A DNA stretch of 28,716 nt from DATEOR01 sp035273885. Lineage in GTDB: Bacteria; Actinomycetota; Thermoleophilia; Gaiellales; Gaiellaceae. A program made the position numbers and the translations under genes. The notes beneath the pieces were generated by a model, which was not told the DNA's origin, made no database searches, and saw nothing but the letters and a program-made list of their open reading frames with translations. The DNA is taken from positions 1-28,716 of the forward strand of contig DATEOR010000061.1 in the NCBI GenBank assembly GCA_035273885.1, given 5' to 3'. How positions within the stretch are numbered: the first letter of the stretch is position 1; each line of letters opens with the position of its first letter. This document shows, piece after piece, positions 14,370 to 21,723 of this stretch.

Positions 14370-15443
14370 GTGGAAAGCGGAACGACTGAGCTGACCAGGC
14401 TGCCGGGCCTTGAAGTGCCTGAGGTGCCGGTTCCACAGTCCAGCGGAGAGCGCGGCCGCTGGATCGAGCGCGGTCCCTCCGGCAAGCTCATGCTCTTCTC
14501 CGGCCGCTCGAACCCCGAGCTCTCCGAGCGCATTGCCGAGGTGCTCGACATCTCGCTCGGCGAGGTCGAGCTCGAGACCTTCGCCAACGGCGAGACGTAC
14601 TGCCGCTACTGCGAGTCCATCCGCGGCGCCGACGTCTTTCTCGTGCAGTCGTGCCACGGGCCGAAGACGAACGACCACCTGATGGAGCTCATGATCATGA
14701 TCCAGGCTGCCAAGCTCGCCTCGGCGAACCGGATCACCGCGGTCATGCCCTGGTACCCGTACTCGCGCCAGGACAAGAAGTCGGCGCCGCGCGAGCCGAT
14801 CACGGCGAAGCTCGTGGCGGACATGCTCGTCGCCGCCGGCGTCGACCGCATCCTCACGATGGATCTTCACGCGGGTCAGATCCAGGGCTTCGTCTCGCTC
14901 CCGGTCGACCACATGACCGCGCTCCCGCTCTTCGCGCAGTACTACCGCGACAAGGGCCTGCACGGGGACGGCGTCGTTGCGGTGTCGCCGGATCCGGGCC
15001 GCGCGAAGATGGCGCGCAAGTTCGGCGAGATGCTCGAGGCCGACCTCGCGATCATGAACAAGACGCGCCCGGCCAGGGACTCCGCGGCGGTCACCGAGGT
15101 GATCGGCCTCGTCAAGGGGAAGATCGCGATCATGACCGACGACATCATCGTCACCGGCGGGACGCTCATCGCCGGCGCGCAGGCGCTCAAGGACGCGGGC
15201 GCGACCGAGGTCTACGCCTGTGCAACGCACGCGCTCATCCCGGAGAACGCGTTCGAGAAGCTCGGCCACAGCGAGCTGAAGGAGATCGCGGTCACCGACA
15301 CCGTGCCGATCAACCCGCTCCTGCGGCCGGACAACTTCCCCGAGCCTCTCACGGTCTCGATCCTGCTCGCGGACACGATCAAGAACGTGTTCTCGGACGA
15401 GTCCGTCTCGGCGATCTTCGCCGGCGAAAACCAGCTCTTCTAA
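14370..15443 (+). CDS. prs: Ribose-phosphate pyrophosphokinase (PRPP synthetase)
   Basis: A 357-residue enzyme that makes PRPP from ribose 5-phosphate and ATP for nucleotide, His and Trp synthesis. The catalytic core begins at KLMLFSGRSNPELSERIAEVL; FANGETYCRY, ADVFLVQSCHG, MPWYPYSRQDKKSAPREPI (ATP flag region), RILTMDLHAGQIQGF and VVAVSPDPGRAKMA are class I signatures. The PRPP loop reads DDIIVTGGTL rather than DDMIDTAGT. About 40 extra N-terminal residues precede the core. GTG 14370 is chosen because AGGAAGG lies five bases upstream; an ATG at 14292 would lengthen an already long head. Prs follows glmU in many Gram-positive genomes. Confidence 0.93.
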   Translation: MESGTTELTRLPGLEVPEVPVPQSSGERGRWIERGPSGKLMLFSGRSNPELSERIAEVLDISLGEVELETFANGETYCRYCESIRGADVFLVQSCHGPKTNDHLMELMIMIQAAKLASANRITAVMPWYPYSRQDKKSAPREPITAKLVADMLVAAGVDRILTMDLHAGQIQGFVSLPVDHMTALPLFAQYYRDKGLHGDGVVAVSPDPGRAKMARKFGEMLEADLAIMNKTRPARDSAAVTEVIGLVKGKIAIMTDDIIVTGGTLIAGAQALKDAGATEVYACATHALIPENAFEKLGHSELKEIAVTDTVPINPLLRPDNFPEPLTVSILLADTIKNVFSDESVSAIFAGENQLF

Positions 15444-15560
15444 GGGTTCCCGAAAGCCATGCCAGCATGCGCCCTGCTTGCTAGCGACGTGTGGGCGCCC
15501 GGAGTGGGCAGGCGCTCTCCCGACCGGCGGCCTCGCGCTCGCGACCTTCCGGCTGGCTCG

Positions 15561-15731
15561 TCACGCGCGAGCTGAGGTGAGCGCTCTTCGTAAGAGCTCC
15601 TCAGCCGCCGGGCACGCGAGCTTGGCTTCGAACGCGGACACGCGCTGGGCGAGGGTCGCCGGGCTCGCCTTCGCCGGCGAGAACGCGGGCACGAGCGCGA
15701 CCGCAAGGGTCAGAAGCAGAAATTTTCGCAT
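15561..15731 (-). CDS. Possible small secreted protein, 56 aa
   Basis: ATG 15731 opens MRKFLLLTLAVALVPAFSPAKA, a convincing signal peptide with basic start, hydrophobic core and Ala-x-Ala-type cleavage site. The mature part of about 34 residues (SPATLAQRVSAFEAKLACPA...) has one Cys and predicted helices. Third codon positions are mostly G or C. The gene lies opposite to prs and L25 in an otherwise empty gap. No SD of quality and no homologue that I recognise; it could be a chance ORF. A longer start at 15815 would overlap the L25 gene and is not favoured. Confidence 0.45.
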   Translation of the reverse strand: MRKFLLLTLAVALVPAFSPAKASPATLAQRVSAFEAKLACPAAEELLRRALTSARA

Positions 15732-15777
15732 CCCAGGGTTCAAGCACTCACCCCGGCGGAAGGCAAGACGGCGTCGG

Positions 15778-15783
15778 TACACT
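15778..15783 (+). promoter_or_regulatory. -10 element for the L25/Ctc gene
   Basis: TACACT, followed by 12 bases and ATG 15796. There is no SD in the short leader. Confidence 0.4.
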
Positions 15784-15795
15784 TCTCCGCCGGTA

Positions 15796-16521
15796 ATGGC
15801 AGGAGAACGAGTCAAGCTGCAGGTGCAGGCGAGGGAGTCGCGCGGGAGCGCGGAGTCCCGGCGTCTGCGCGATCAGGGCCTCATCCCGGGAGTTCTCTAC
15901 GGGAACGGGGACAAGGCGCATCCGTTTTGCATCGAGGAGCGCGAGCTGCGCAAGGCGCTGACCGGTGATCACGGTCTGCACGCGATTCTCGACGTCGTCC
16001 TCGAGGGCCAGCAGAAGGCTCATCACGCGGTCGTCAAGGACTACCAGCTGGATCCCACGCGGGCCCGGCTCCTCCACATCGACCTGCACGAGGTGCGGCT
16101 CGACCAGGCGATTCAGACGAACGTCGTCATCGAGCTCACCGGTGAGGCCGCCGGCCAGAAGGAAGGCGGCGTGCTCAGCCAGATCAACCGCGAGGTGCGG
16201 GTCGAGGCGCTCCCGATGGAAGTGCCCGACCACCTCGAGCTCGACGTGACCGCGATGGTGATCGGCGACAGCCTCCGCCTCTCCGACCTGCGCGTGCCCG
16301 AGGGCGTCAAGCTCCTCGACGATCCCGAGACCGTGCTTGCCACGCTCAGCCCGCCCACGAAGGAGCCGGAGCCCGAGCCCGAGGAAGTCGAGGGCGAGGA
16401 AGGCGAGGAGATCGAGGGCGAGGCTGCCGAGGGCGAGGGCGCCGAGGGCGAGGGCGAGGCGGCTGCCGACGGCGGCGAGCCGGAGGCGGAGGCCTCCGGC
16501 GAAGAGCAGCCCGAGGGCTAA
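15796..16521 (+). CDS. rplY: Ribosomal protein L25 / general stress protein Ctc
   Basis: A 241-residue protein of the long TL5/Ctc type. The N-terminal L25 domain, which binds 5S rRNA, runs from about 5 to 95 (LQVQARESRGSAESRRLRDQ, GLIPGVLYGNG, VKDYQLDP, LLHIDLHEV). The C-terminal beta domain follows (VVIELTGEAAGQKEGGVLSQ, VEALPMEVPDHLELDVT, GDSLRLSDLRVPEGVKLL). From about residue 190 the tail is almost all Glu, Gly and Ala in imperfect repeats, encoded by repeated gagggcgag units. Acidic tails occur in other actinobacterial L25 proteins. The prs-rplY-pth order matches Bacillus prs-ctc-spoVC. Confidence 0.95.
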   Translation: MAGERVKLQVQARESRGSAESRRLRDQGLIPGVLYGNGDKAHPFCIEERELRKALTGDHGLHAILDVVLEGQQKAHHAVVKDYQLDPTRARLLHIDLHEVRLDQAIQTNVVIELTGEAAGQKEGGVLSQINREVRVEALPMEVPDHLELDVTAMVIGDSLRLSDLRVPEGVKLLDDPETVLATLSPPTKEPEPEPEEVEGEEGEEIEGEAAEGEGAEGEGEAAADGGEPEAEASGEEQPEG

Positions 16522-16524
16522 TCC

Positions 16525-17118
16525 ATGCGCCTGTTTCGTCGGGGCGAGCAGGCCTCGACACTCGACCTGCTGGTCGTCGGGCTCGGCAATCCCGGGCGCG
16601 AGTACGCCACGACGCGGCACAACGTCGGCTTCATGGTCGCGGACGAGCTCGCGCGCCGGCACGGCGGCTCGTGGCGCTCGAAGTTCTCCGGTGAGGTCGC
16701 CGATGTGCGGCTCGACGGCGCGCGCGTCGCGCTGCTGAAGCCGCAGACGTACATGAACGAATCGGGGCGCTCGGCCGCGGCCGCGGCGAAGTTCTACAAG
16801 CTAGATCCAGAGTGGCTGCTCACCGTGCACGACGAAGTGGACCTGGACGTGGGCCGCATGCAGGCCCGGCTCGGTGGAGGGCTGGCGGGGCACAACGGGC
16901 TGCGATCGGTGGCGTCGGCTCTGAAGACGCCGGAGTTCCTGCGCCTCCGGATCGGCGTGGGGCGGCCGGAGCGCGGCGACCCGCGGCCGGTTTCGGACTG
17001 GGTGCTCTCGCCGTTCGAGCCCGACGTGGACGTCGGCGCGCTGGTCTCGAGCGCCGCGGATGCGGTCGAGGTTCTGGTGCGCGAAGGGCTCGAAGAAGCC
17101 CAGCAGCGCTTCAACTAA
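16525..17118 (+). CDS. pth: Peptidyl-tRNA hydrolase
   Basis: A 197-residue enzyme that frees tRNA from stalled peptidyl-tRNA. LLVVGLGNPGREYATTRHNVGF contains the catalytic His32; LLKPQTYMNESGRS, VHDEVDLDVG (Asp partner) and GLAGHNGLRS (substrate Asn) are all intact. PEFLRLRIGVGRP and DWVLSPF close the domain. ATG 16525 is three bases after the L25 stop, so the two genes are co-transcribed. In Bacillus the next genes are a small one and mfd; here an unusual 1.4 kb insertion separates pth from mfd. Confidence 0.95.
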   Translation: MRLFRRGEQASTLDLLVVGLGNPGREYATTRHNVGFMVADELARRHGGSWRSKFSGEVADVRLDGARVALLKPQTYMNESGRSAAAAAKFYKLDPEWLLTVHDEVDLDVGRMQARLGGGLAGHNGLRSVASALKTPEFLRLRIGVGRPERGDPRPVSDWVLSPFEPDVDVGALVSSAADAVEVLVREGLEEAQQRFN

Positions 17119-17414
17119 ACCTGTCTTTTTCGGACAATTGACAACACGTCAGCGCGGCTGCTTGACTCGCCCGGTCGTCAGTCAGCGCCCGCCAGTGGGG
17201 TCAGACGGGCACTCCATAGGAGGCAGGGATGCCGATCGTCTCGACGCCGCGGGCTGGCGGGTGGTCTCGTCATGAACGGAGGGCAGCGTTTCTCCGCTGC
17301 GTACTGCTTCGCTGCGCTGCTGCGCACAGCCGGGCGAGGCAGTACCGAGCGGAGGGTGGTCAAGCCCGGAGCAGACCGGGCTGGTCCTCTGCCCCGCAGA
17401 TGAGAGGAGAACCT
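17119..17414 (+). ncRNA. Structured untranslated leader before an orphan secreted protein gene
   Basis: 296 bases without a credible gene. TTGACA at 17138-17143 may be a -35, but no TANNNT follows at proper distance. The 3' half can fold into a three-way junction. The closing stem is GGGCAG 17281-17286 with CTGCCC 17389-17394. Hairpin A pairs CTCCGCT 17292-17298 with AGCGGAG 17348-17354, then GTACTGC 17301-17307 with GCAGTAC 17339-17345, with an inner GCTG/CAGC and CGC/GCG stem. Hairpin B pairs AGCCCGG 17363-17369 with CCGGGCT 17376-17382. Smaller hairpins lie at 17187-17210 and 17212-17222. The SD (17402-17409) follows directly. It does not match any riboswitch consensus I can recall. Confidence 0.45.
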
Positions 17415-17942
17415 GTGAGGGTTCTGATGTCAACGGCGACGCTCGTCGTCCTCGCTGCTTTGGCGATCGTGCCGAATGCCAGCGCAGAGATTGGGTACGG
17501 CATCCCGTTCGGCAAGGCTGCTGCCGCCCAGCAGTTCGAAAGCTCGAAGGGTTGGTACTTCTCGTCGACGGTGACCTGCGCCGGGACGGAAGCGGCGGTC
17601 GCCGACCAGCCGCTGCAGGTGTTCGCGTCGAACTACACGCAGTTCGCCGTCAGCGGACAGTGCGGCGGGCCACTGCCGGTTCCGAAGAACACGCAGGCGG
17701 GCGACCTCGCCGTCAAGTGGGTGTTGGAACACGCAGCGCCCAACACGACGAACTTCAGCAACTGCCGTGACCGGGCGTGGAAGTACAATAGCTCGGCGAC
17801 CTCGTACATGGACGCAACGGCACAGTTCAGCGGGCTACCGTGCGGTGGGGGCCTCTATCGCACGAAGTCGGTCGCCAAGTGGAGGGACGGCAACAACGTG
17901 TGGCACCAGGGAAGCCGGACCACGCAAGCGATCCTCAAATGA
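17415..17942 (+). CDS. Orphan secreted protein with four cysteines, 175 aa
   Basis: GTG 17415 is preceded five bases upstream by AGGAG in GAGAGGAGA, and gives VRVLMSTATLVVLAALAIVPNASA, a signal peptide cleaved before EIGYGIPFG. The mature part of about 150 residues is rich in Ser, Thr, Asn and aromatic residues and has four Cys (VTCAG, GQCGG, SNCRD, LPCGGG), consistent with two disulphides outside the cell. I recognise no family. Base composition is less G+C-rich than neighbours, with more Asn and Lys codons, suggesting acquisition. Its TGA overlaps the ATG of the next gene (ATGA), so a membrane partner is co-translated. An in-frame ATG further upstream (17229) would translate the structured leader and is rejected. 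Confidence 0.75.
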   Translation: MRVLMSTATLVVLAALAIVPNASAEIGYGIPFGKAAAAQQFESSKGWYFSSTVTCAGTEAAVADQPLQVFASNYTQFAVSGQCGGPLPVPKNTQAGDLAVKWVLEHAAPNTTNFSNCRDRAWKYNSSATSYMDATAQFSGLPCGGGLYRTKSVAKWRDGNNVWHQGSRTTQAILK

Positions 17943-18136
17943 GCTCACCCACCACGCCGAACCTGGTCGTACGATTGCTCCGCTTGCCCTGGGTGGCGTT
18001 TCTCGCGCTCGTGGGCGTCTGGGTGATCCTCGCCCTGTACCTGTCCTTCAGGTGGTGGATGATTCCGTTCGCGTTCGCGATCGTCGCTGGCTACGGCTAC
18101 CTGTCGTGGACGCGCAGGAGCCGCCGCGAGGGTTAG
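17939..18136 (+). CDS. Small two-span membrane protein, 65 aa
   Basis: ATG 17939 overlaps the stop of the secreted-protein gene. The protein has two hydrophobic helices, LPWVAFLALVGVWVILALYL and WWMIPFAFAIVAGYGYL, a short loop between them, and a basic tail SWTRRSRREG. The positive-inside rule suggests both ends lie in the cytoplasm. Family unknown. Coupling to the secreted orphan hints that they function together, for instance as anchor or export partner, but this is inference. A strong terminator follows 28 bases after its stop. Confidence 0.65.
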   Translation: MSSPTTPNLVVRLLRLPWVAFLALVGVWVILALYLSFRWWMIPFAFAIVAGYGYLSWTRRSRREG

Positions 18137-18164
18137 ACATACCTGGCGATTTCGAGTCCCATTG

Positions 18165-18200
18165 AAGGCCCGCCGGCGTGCGTCGGCGGGCCTTTTCTTG
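18165..18200 (+). terminator. Rho-independent terminator
   Basis: AAGGCCCGCCG (18165-18175) pairs perfectly with CGGCGGGCCTT (18184-18194), an 11-bp stem with an 8-base loop, followed by TTTTCTTG. This is the only strong intrinsic terminator in the window. It closes the orphan two-gene unit. The stem is palindromic and could also serve the convergent 72-aa gene. Confidence 0.88.
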
Positions 18201-18238
18201 CGTTGAGCTCGAGGCCCACGACAGGAGATGAATTGGCT

Positions 18239-18457
18239 TTAGAGACCGTCCGGCAGGTGCTCTTCGTCCACCCGCACGCGCACGTAAGGCCCCACACCGG
18301 TACGGCCGTACTCGACGCGCCACGCATTTCCCGGAATCGCCGCCAGGGTCTCGGCGTGCGCGGTCTCCCACTCCCTGAAGCGCGCCTCGGCATCGGGTGG
18401 GTCGAACGACGCCACGAGCTTCGGGCGCATGCCGATGGGAAGCAGCTCTCCGGCCAC
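18239..18457 (-). CDS. Small orphan protein, 72 aa
   Basis: GTG 18457 gives VAGELLPIGMRPKLVASFDPPDAEARF, a helix rich in Glu/Ala, and a C-terminal WRVEYGRTGVGPYVRVRVDEEHLPDGL strand pair. No signal peptide or membrane span; probably cytoplasmic. Family not recognised. The start is supported by the minus-strand -10 hexamer TAGGGT exactly six bases upstream, so the mRNA is leaderless. It is divergent from mfd and convergent with the orphan secreted unit. Confidence 0.6.
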   Translation of the reverse strand: MAGELLPIGMRPKLVASFDPPDAEARFREWETAHAETLAAIPGNAWRVEYGRTGVGPYVRVRVDEEHLPDGL

Positions 18458-18463
18458 GTGTAG

Positions 18464-18469
18464 ACCCTA
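18464..18469 (-). promoter_or_regulatory. -10 element of the 72-aa orphan gene (leaderless)
   Basis: Minus-strand TAGGGT, then CTACAC, then GTG. The six-base spacing places the transcription start at the start codon. Confidence 0.5.
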
Positions 18470-18479
18470 ACGCGGCGGC

Positions 18480-18485
18480 TACGAT
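18480..18485 (+). promoter_or_regulatory. -10 element for mfd
   Basis: TACGAT fits TANNNT and lies 33 bases before the mfd ATG, with only ten bases between it and the opposite -10 element at 18464-18469. No clear SD is seen in the leader. Confidence 0.4.
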
Positions 18486-18518
18486 GACCCCGCGGAACCG
18501 CGCGTTCCGTCGCTCGTC

Positions 18519-21500
18519 ATGGACCAGCCGACGCTCACAACCCTCGCCCGCGAGCTCGCCGAGAGCGAGCGCCTGCGCGAGTTCGTCGCGGCGCCCGCCG
18601 CTGCACGCATCTCCGAGCCGCTCGTTCCCCTCTTCCTCGCCGCGGTCTTCCTCGAGCGCGGCGGGCCGCTCATCTGTGTCTTCCCCGACGATTCGGAGGC
18701 CCGCGACGCCGCCGAGGCCGCGGGCTGGTTCCTCGGGGATCAGAACGTCGGCCTCTTTGCGTCGCGCGGTGTGCGGTGGGGGAGCGGGCTCGAGCCCCCT
18801 CCGCACCTCGTCGGCGAGCGCGCGCGTGCGCTCGAAGTCCTCGAGGCCGGCGGCTTCGTGTGCGCCTCCGCGCTCGGCGCGGCCGAGGGGGTGCCGCCGA
18901 AGGAGACCCGCCCGGAGACCATCCGCCTGCGGGTCGGGGACGCCCCCGGCAGCGAGGAGCTCGTCGAGCGACTCGCACTCGCCGGGTACGAGCGCGTCGA
19001 GCAGGCGCAGGAGCGCGGCCAGTTCGCCGTCCGCGGCGGCATCGTCGACGTCTACCCGTCGACGGGCCGCGAGCCGATCCGTCTCGAGCTCTTCGGCGAC
19101 GAGATCGAGTCGCTGCGCGCGTACTCCGCCTTCACGCAGCGCACGCTGCACCCGCTCGTCGAGGCGCTGATCCATCCCGCGACCGAGCGCCGCTCCGACC
19201 TCGTCGAGCCCTGGCTCGAGGACGAGCCGGCGCCCGTGCCGGACGACCTCGTTCTCCCACTTCGCGCCCCCGACCTCGTCTGGCAGGCCGACGACGCGCG
19301 GGCCGCGGTCAGGGAGGAGCTCGGCGCCGACCTCGGCCTCGGCGGCGCGATCGAGTTGAGCCAGCTCCCGGCAGGCCAGCGCTACTCCTTCGAGGCGCAG
19401 CGCCCTGCCGTTGCTGCAAGAGGCCTGTCCGAAGCCGAGCGCGACCTGCTCGCGTTCGTGCGCGGCGGAAACCGAGTCGTGGTCACCTTCGCGCACCGCG
19501 GCGAGGCGCTCAGGACAAAAGGGCTCCTCCGCCGCATCGAGCCGGAGGTTCTCGAGCCGGGCGGCGAGCTGCCGGACCAGGAAGGTCTGTTTTTCGCGGT
19601 TGCGCCCGCTCGGCGCGGCTTCGTTCTCCGCGACCTCGGCCTCGTCCTCCTTCCCGACACGCAGATCTTCCGTAAGCGCCCGCCGCGCGCCGACGCGCGC
19701 ATCGGCCGCGCTCTTCAAAGTTTCGCCGACCTGCGGACGGGCGACTTCGTCGTTCATGAGGACCACGGCGTCGGGAAGCTCCTCGGCTTCGAGACGAAGA
19801 CAGTTGCCGGGGTCACGCGCGACTACCTCTTCCTCGCCTTCAAGGGCGACGACCGCCTCTACGTCCCGCATGAGCAAATCGGGAAGGTGTCGCGCTACGT
19901 CGGCGCCGATGGGCACGTGCCTGCGCTCTCGAAGCTCGGCGGCAAGGCGTGGGACAACATCAAGAGCCGCGCGCGGGCGGGCGCCCACGAGCTCGCGGGC
20001 GAGCTGATCGCGCTCTACGCGCAACGGCAGCGCGCCGAGGGCACGGCCCTTCCGACCGACAACGAGCTGGTCGAGCAGCTCGAAGCGAGCTTCCCCTTCG
20101 AGGAGACGCCGGACCAGCTGACCGCGATCGAGGCCGTGAAGGAAGACCTCGAGGCGCCGCGCCCGATGGACCGCCTTGTCTGTGGCGACGTCGGCTTCGG
20201 GAAGACGGAGGTCGCGGTCCGCGCCGCCTTCGTCGCGGCGGCGAACGGGCGCCAGACGCTGCTCCTCTCGCCGACGACGATTCTCGCCCAGCAGCACTGG
20301 AACACCTTCCGCGAGCGCTACCGCGACTTTCCCGTCACAGTCGAGATGGTCTCACGCTTCCGCAAGCCGGCCGACGTGAAAAAGGTGCTGGCCGCCTACC
20401 GCGAGGGCAAGGTGGACGTCCTCATCGGCACGCACCGCGTCCTTTCCCGCGACGTCGTCCCCAAGGAGCTCGGGCTCGTGATCGTGGACGAGGAGCAGCG
20501 CTTCGGCGTCGCCCAAAAGGAGCTCCTGCGCCAGCTGCGGCTCGAGGTCGACGTGCTCTCCCTCTCGGCTACGCCGATCCCTCGAACGCTGCACATGTCG
20601 CTCGCCGGCCTTCGCGACATCAGCGTCATCGAGACCCCGCCGCAGGGCCGCAGGCCGATCCGCACGCACGTCGGCGAGTACGAGGAAGAGCTCGTGCAGC
20701 TCGCGCTGCGCCGGGAGCACGAGCGCGGTGGGCAGTCCTTCTTCCTCCACAACCGCGTCGAGACGATCGAGGAGGCCGCCGAGCACCTGCGCCAGCTCTG
20801 CCCGGAGCTGCGCTACATCGTCGCGCACGGGCAGATGCCGGAGCGGGAGCTCGAGCAGCACATGCTCTCGTTTCTCGCCGGCGACGCGGACGTGCTCGTT
20901 TCGACGACGATCATCGAGTCGGGCCTCGACATCCCGGAGGCGAACACGCTCATCGTCGAGCGGGCGGATGCCCTCGGGCTCGCCCAGCTGTACCAGATAC
21001 GCGGCCGTGTCGGCCGGAGCGACGTCACCGCGCATGCGTACCTCTTCTATCCCGATGGGCAGGAGCTGACCCAGGAGGCGCGCGCCCGCCTGGCCACCCT
21101 TGCCGACCACACCGAGCTCGGGGCGGGCTTCGCGATCGCCATGCGCGACCTGGAGATCCGCGGCGCAGGCGACCTGCTTGGCGCCGAACAGTCCGGGCAC
21201 GTTGCGGCAATCGGCTTCGAGCTCTACGTCGAGCTCCTCGCCGAGGCAGTTGCCGAGCTCTCCGGGACCCGCCGCGCTGCCGGGCGTCCGGTGCGCGTCG
21301 AGGCGCAGCTGGACGCCTACGTGCCGGCCGACTACATCCCCGGCGAAGCGCAGAAGATCGACCTCCACCGCAGGCTCGCCCTGGCGGAGTCCGAGGACGA
21401 GCTCCGCGAGCTCCGCGCGGCGGCCGAGGACCGCTTCGGCCCGGTGCCCGAGCCCGTCGAGCACCTCTTCGAGATCCAGGAGGCCAAGCTCAAGCTCGCC

Positions 21501-21710
21501 CGCCTCGGCGCGGACTACCTCGTCTTCCGCTCGGGCAGGACCGTGATCGGCCCGCTCGTCCTCGGCTCTGCGGAGCTACGGGGCTTGCGCGTGCTCGTCG
21601 ACACGGCGGTCTATTCGAGCGCCCAGAGCGAGGTGACTCTGCGGGGCGACGCGTTCAAGTCAGCCCTGCAGCTGGTCGATGCTATCCTCGATCTGCGGTT
21701 GGCCGCCTAG
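18519..21710 (+). CDS. mfd: Transcription-repair coupling factor
   Basis: A 1063-residue ATP-driven translocase that removes RNA polymerase stalled at lesions and recruits UvrA. The N-terminal UvrB-like part includes GQFAVRGGIVDVYPS and PIRLELFGDEIESLR. The RNA polymerase interaction (CarD-like) domain starts near residue 402 (LRTGDFVVHEDHGVGKLLGFE). Helicase motifs: GDVGFGKTEVA (Walker A) near 556, LLSPTTILAQQH, LIGTHRVL, VDEEQRFGV (DEEQ) near 657, SLSATPIPRTLHMS, VLVSTTIIESGLDIPEANT and YQIRGRVGRS. The D7 UvrA-regulating domain ends the protein. All parts are intact and length is normal. It lies on the plus strand, downstream of the pth block. Confidence 0.97.
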   Translation: MDQPTLTTLARELAESERLREFVAAPAAARISEPLVPLFLAAVFLERGGPLICVFPDDSEARDAAEAAGWFLGDQNVGLFASRGVRWGSGLEPPPHLVGERARALEVLEAGGFVCASALGAAEGVPPKETRPETIRLRVGDAPGSEELVERLALAGYERVEQAQERGQFAVRGGIVDVYPSTGREPIRLELFGDEIESLRAYSAFTQRTLHPLVEALIHPATERRSDLVEPWLEDEPAPVPDDLVLPLRAPDLVWQADDARAAVREELGADLGLGGAIELSQLPAGQRYSFEAQRPAVAARGLSEAERDLLAFVRGGNRVVVTFAHRGEALRTKGLLRRIEPEVLEPGGELPDQEGLFFAVAPARRGFVLRDLGLVLLPDTQIFRKRPPRADARIGRALQSFADLRTGDFVVHEDHGVGKLLGFETKTVAGVTRDYLFLAFKGDDRLYVPHEQIGKVSRYVGADGHVPALSKLGGKAWDNIKSRARAGAHELAGELIALYAQRQRAEGTALPTDNELVEQLEASFPFEETPDQLTAIEAVKEDLEAPRPMDRLVCGDVGFGKTEVAVRAAFVAAANGRQTLLLSPTTILAQQHWNTFRERYRDFPVTVEMVSRFRKPADVKKVLAAYREGKVDVLIGTHRVLSRDVVPKELGLVIVDEEQRFGVAQKELLRQLRLEVDVLSLSATPIPRTLHMSLAGLRDISVIETPPQGRRPIRTHVGEYEEELVQLALRREHERGGQSFFLHNRVETIEEAAEHLRQLCPELRYIVAHGQMPERELEQHMLSFLAGDADVLVSTTIIESGLDIPEANTLIVERADALGLAQLYQIRGRVGRSDVTAHAYLFYPDGQELTQEARARLATLADHTELGAGFAIAMRDLEIRGAGDLLGAEQSGHVAAIGFELYVELLAEAVAELSGTRRAAGRPVRVEAQLDAYVPADYIPGEAQKIDLHRRLALAESEDELRELRAAAEDRFGPVPEPVEHLFEIQEAKLKLARLGADYLVFRSGRTVIGPLVLGSAELRGLRVLVDTAVYSSAQSEVTLRGDAFKSALQLVDAILDLRLAA

Positions 21711-21723
21711 GCCCTTTCCTCCG

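Larger units (their letters stand above)
15444..15795. other. Intergenic region between prs and the L25 gene
   Basis: 352 bases. No terminator with a T-run is visible after prs. A minus-strand ORF for a small secreted protein lies at 15561-15731, and a -10-like TACACT for the L25 gene at 15778-15783. The part 15444-15560 holds no recognisable element. Confidence 0.5.

Noticed and set aside
16380..16515. gagggcgag repeats in the L25 gene as a repeat element
   Set aside because: They encode the acidic Glu/Gly/Ala tail known for long L25/Ctc proteins.
17090..17130. Terminator after pth (GGGCT/AGCCC followed later by CTTTTT)
   Set aside because: The stem is short, lies in the pth coding end, and the T-run is over 20 bases away.
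17229..17414. N-terminal extension of the secreted protein from ATG 17229
   Set aside because: It lacks a protein-like pattern, crosses the paired stems of the leader, and would bury the signal peptide 62 residues inside. The GTG at 17415 has a good SD.
18048..20297. Minus-strand ORF of 749 codons opposite mfd
   Set aside because: Antisense shadow made open by high G+C; mfd motifs on the plus strand are unambiguous.
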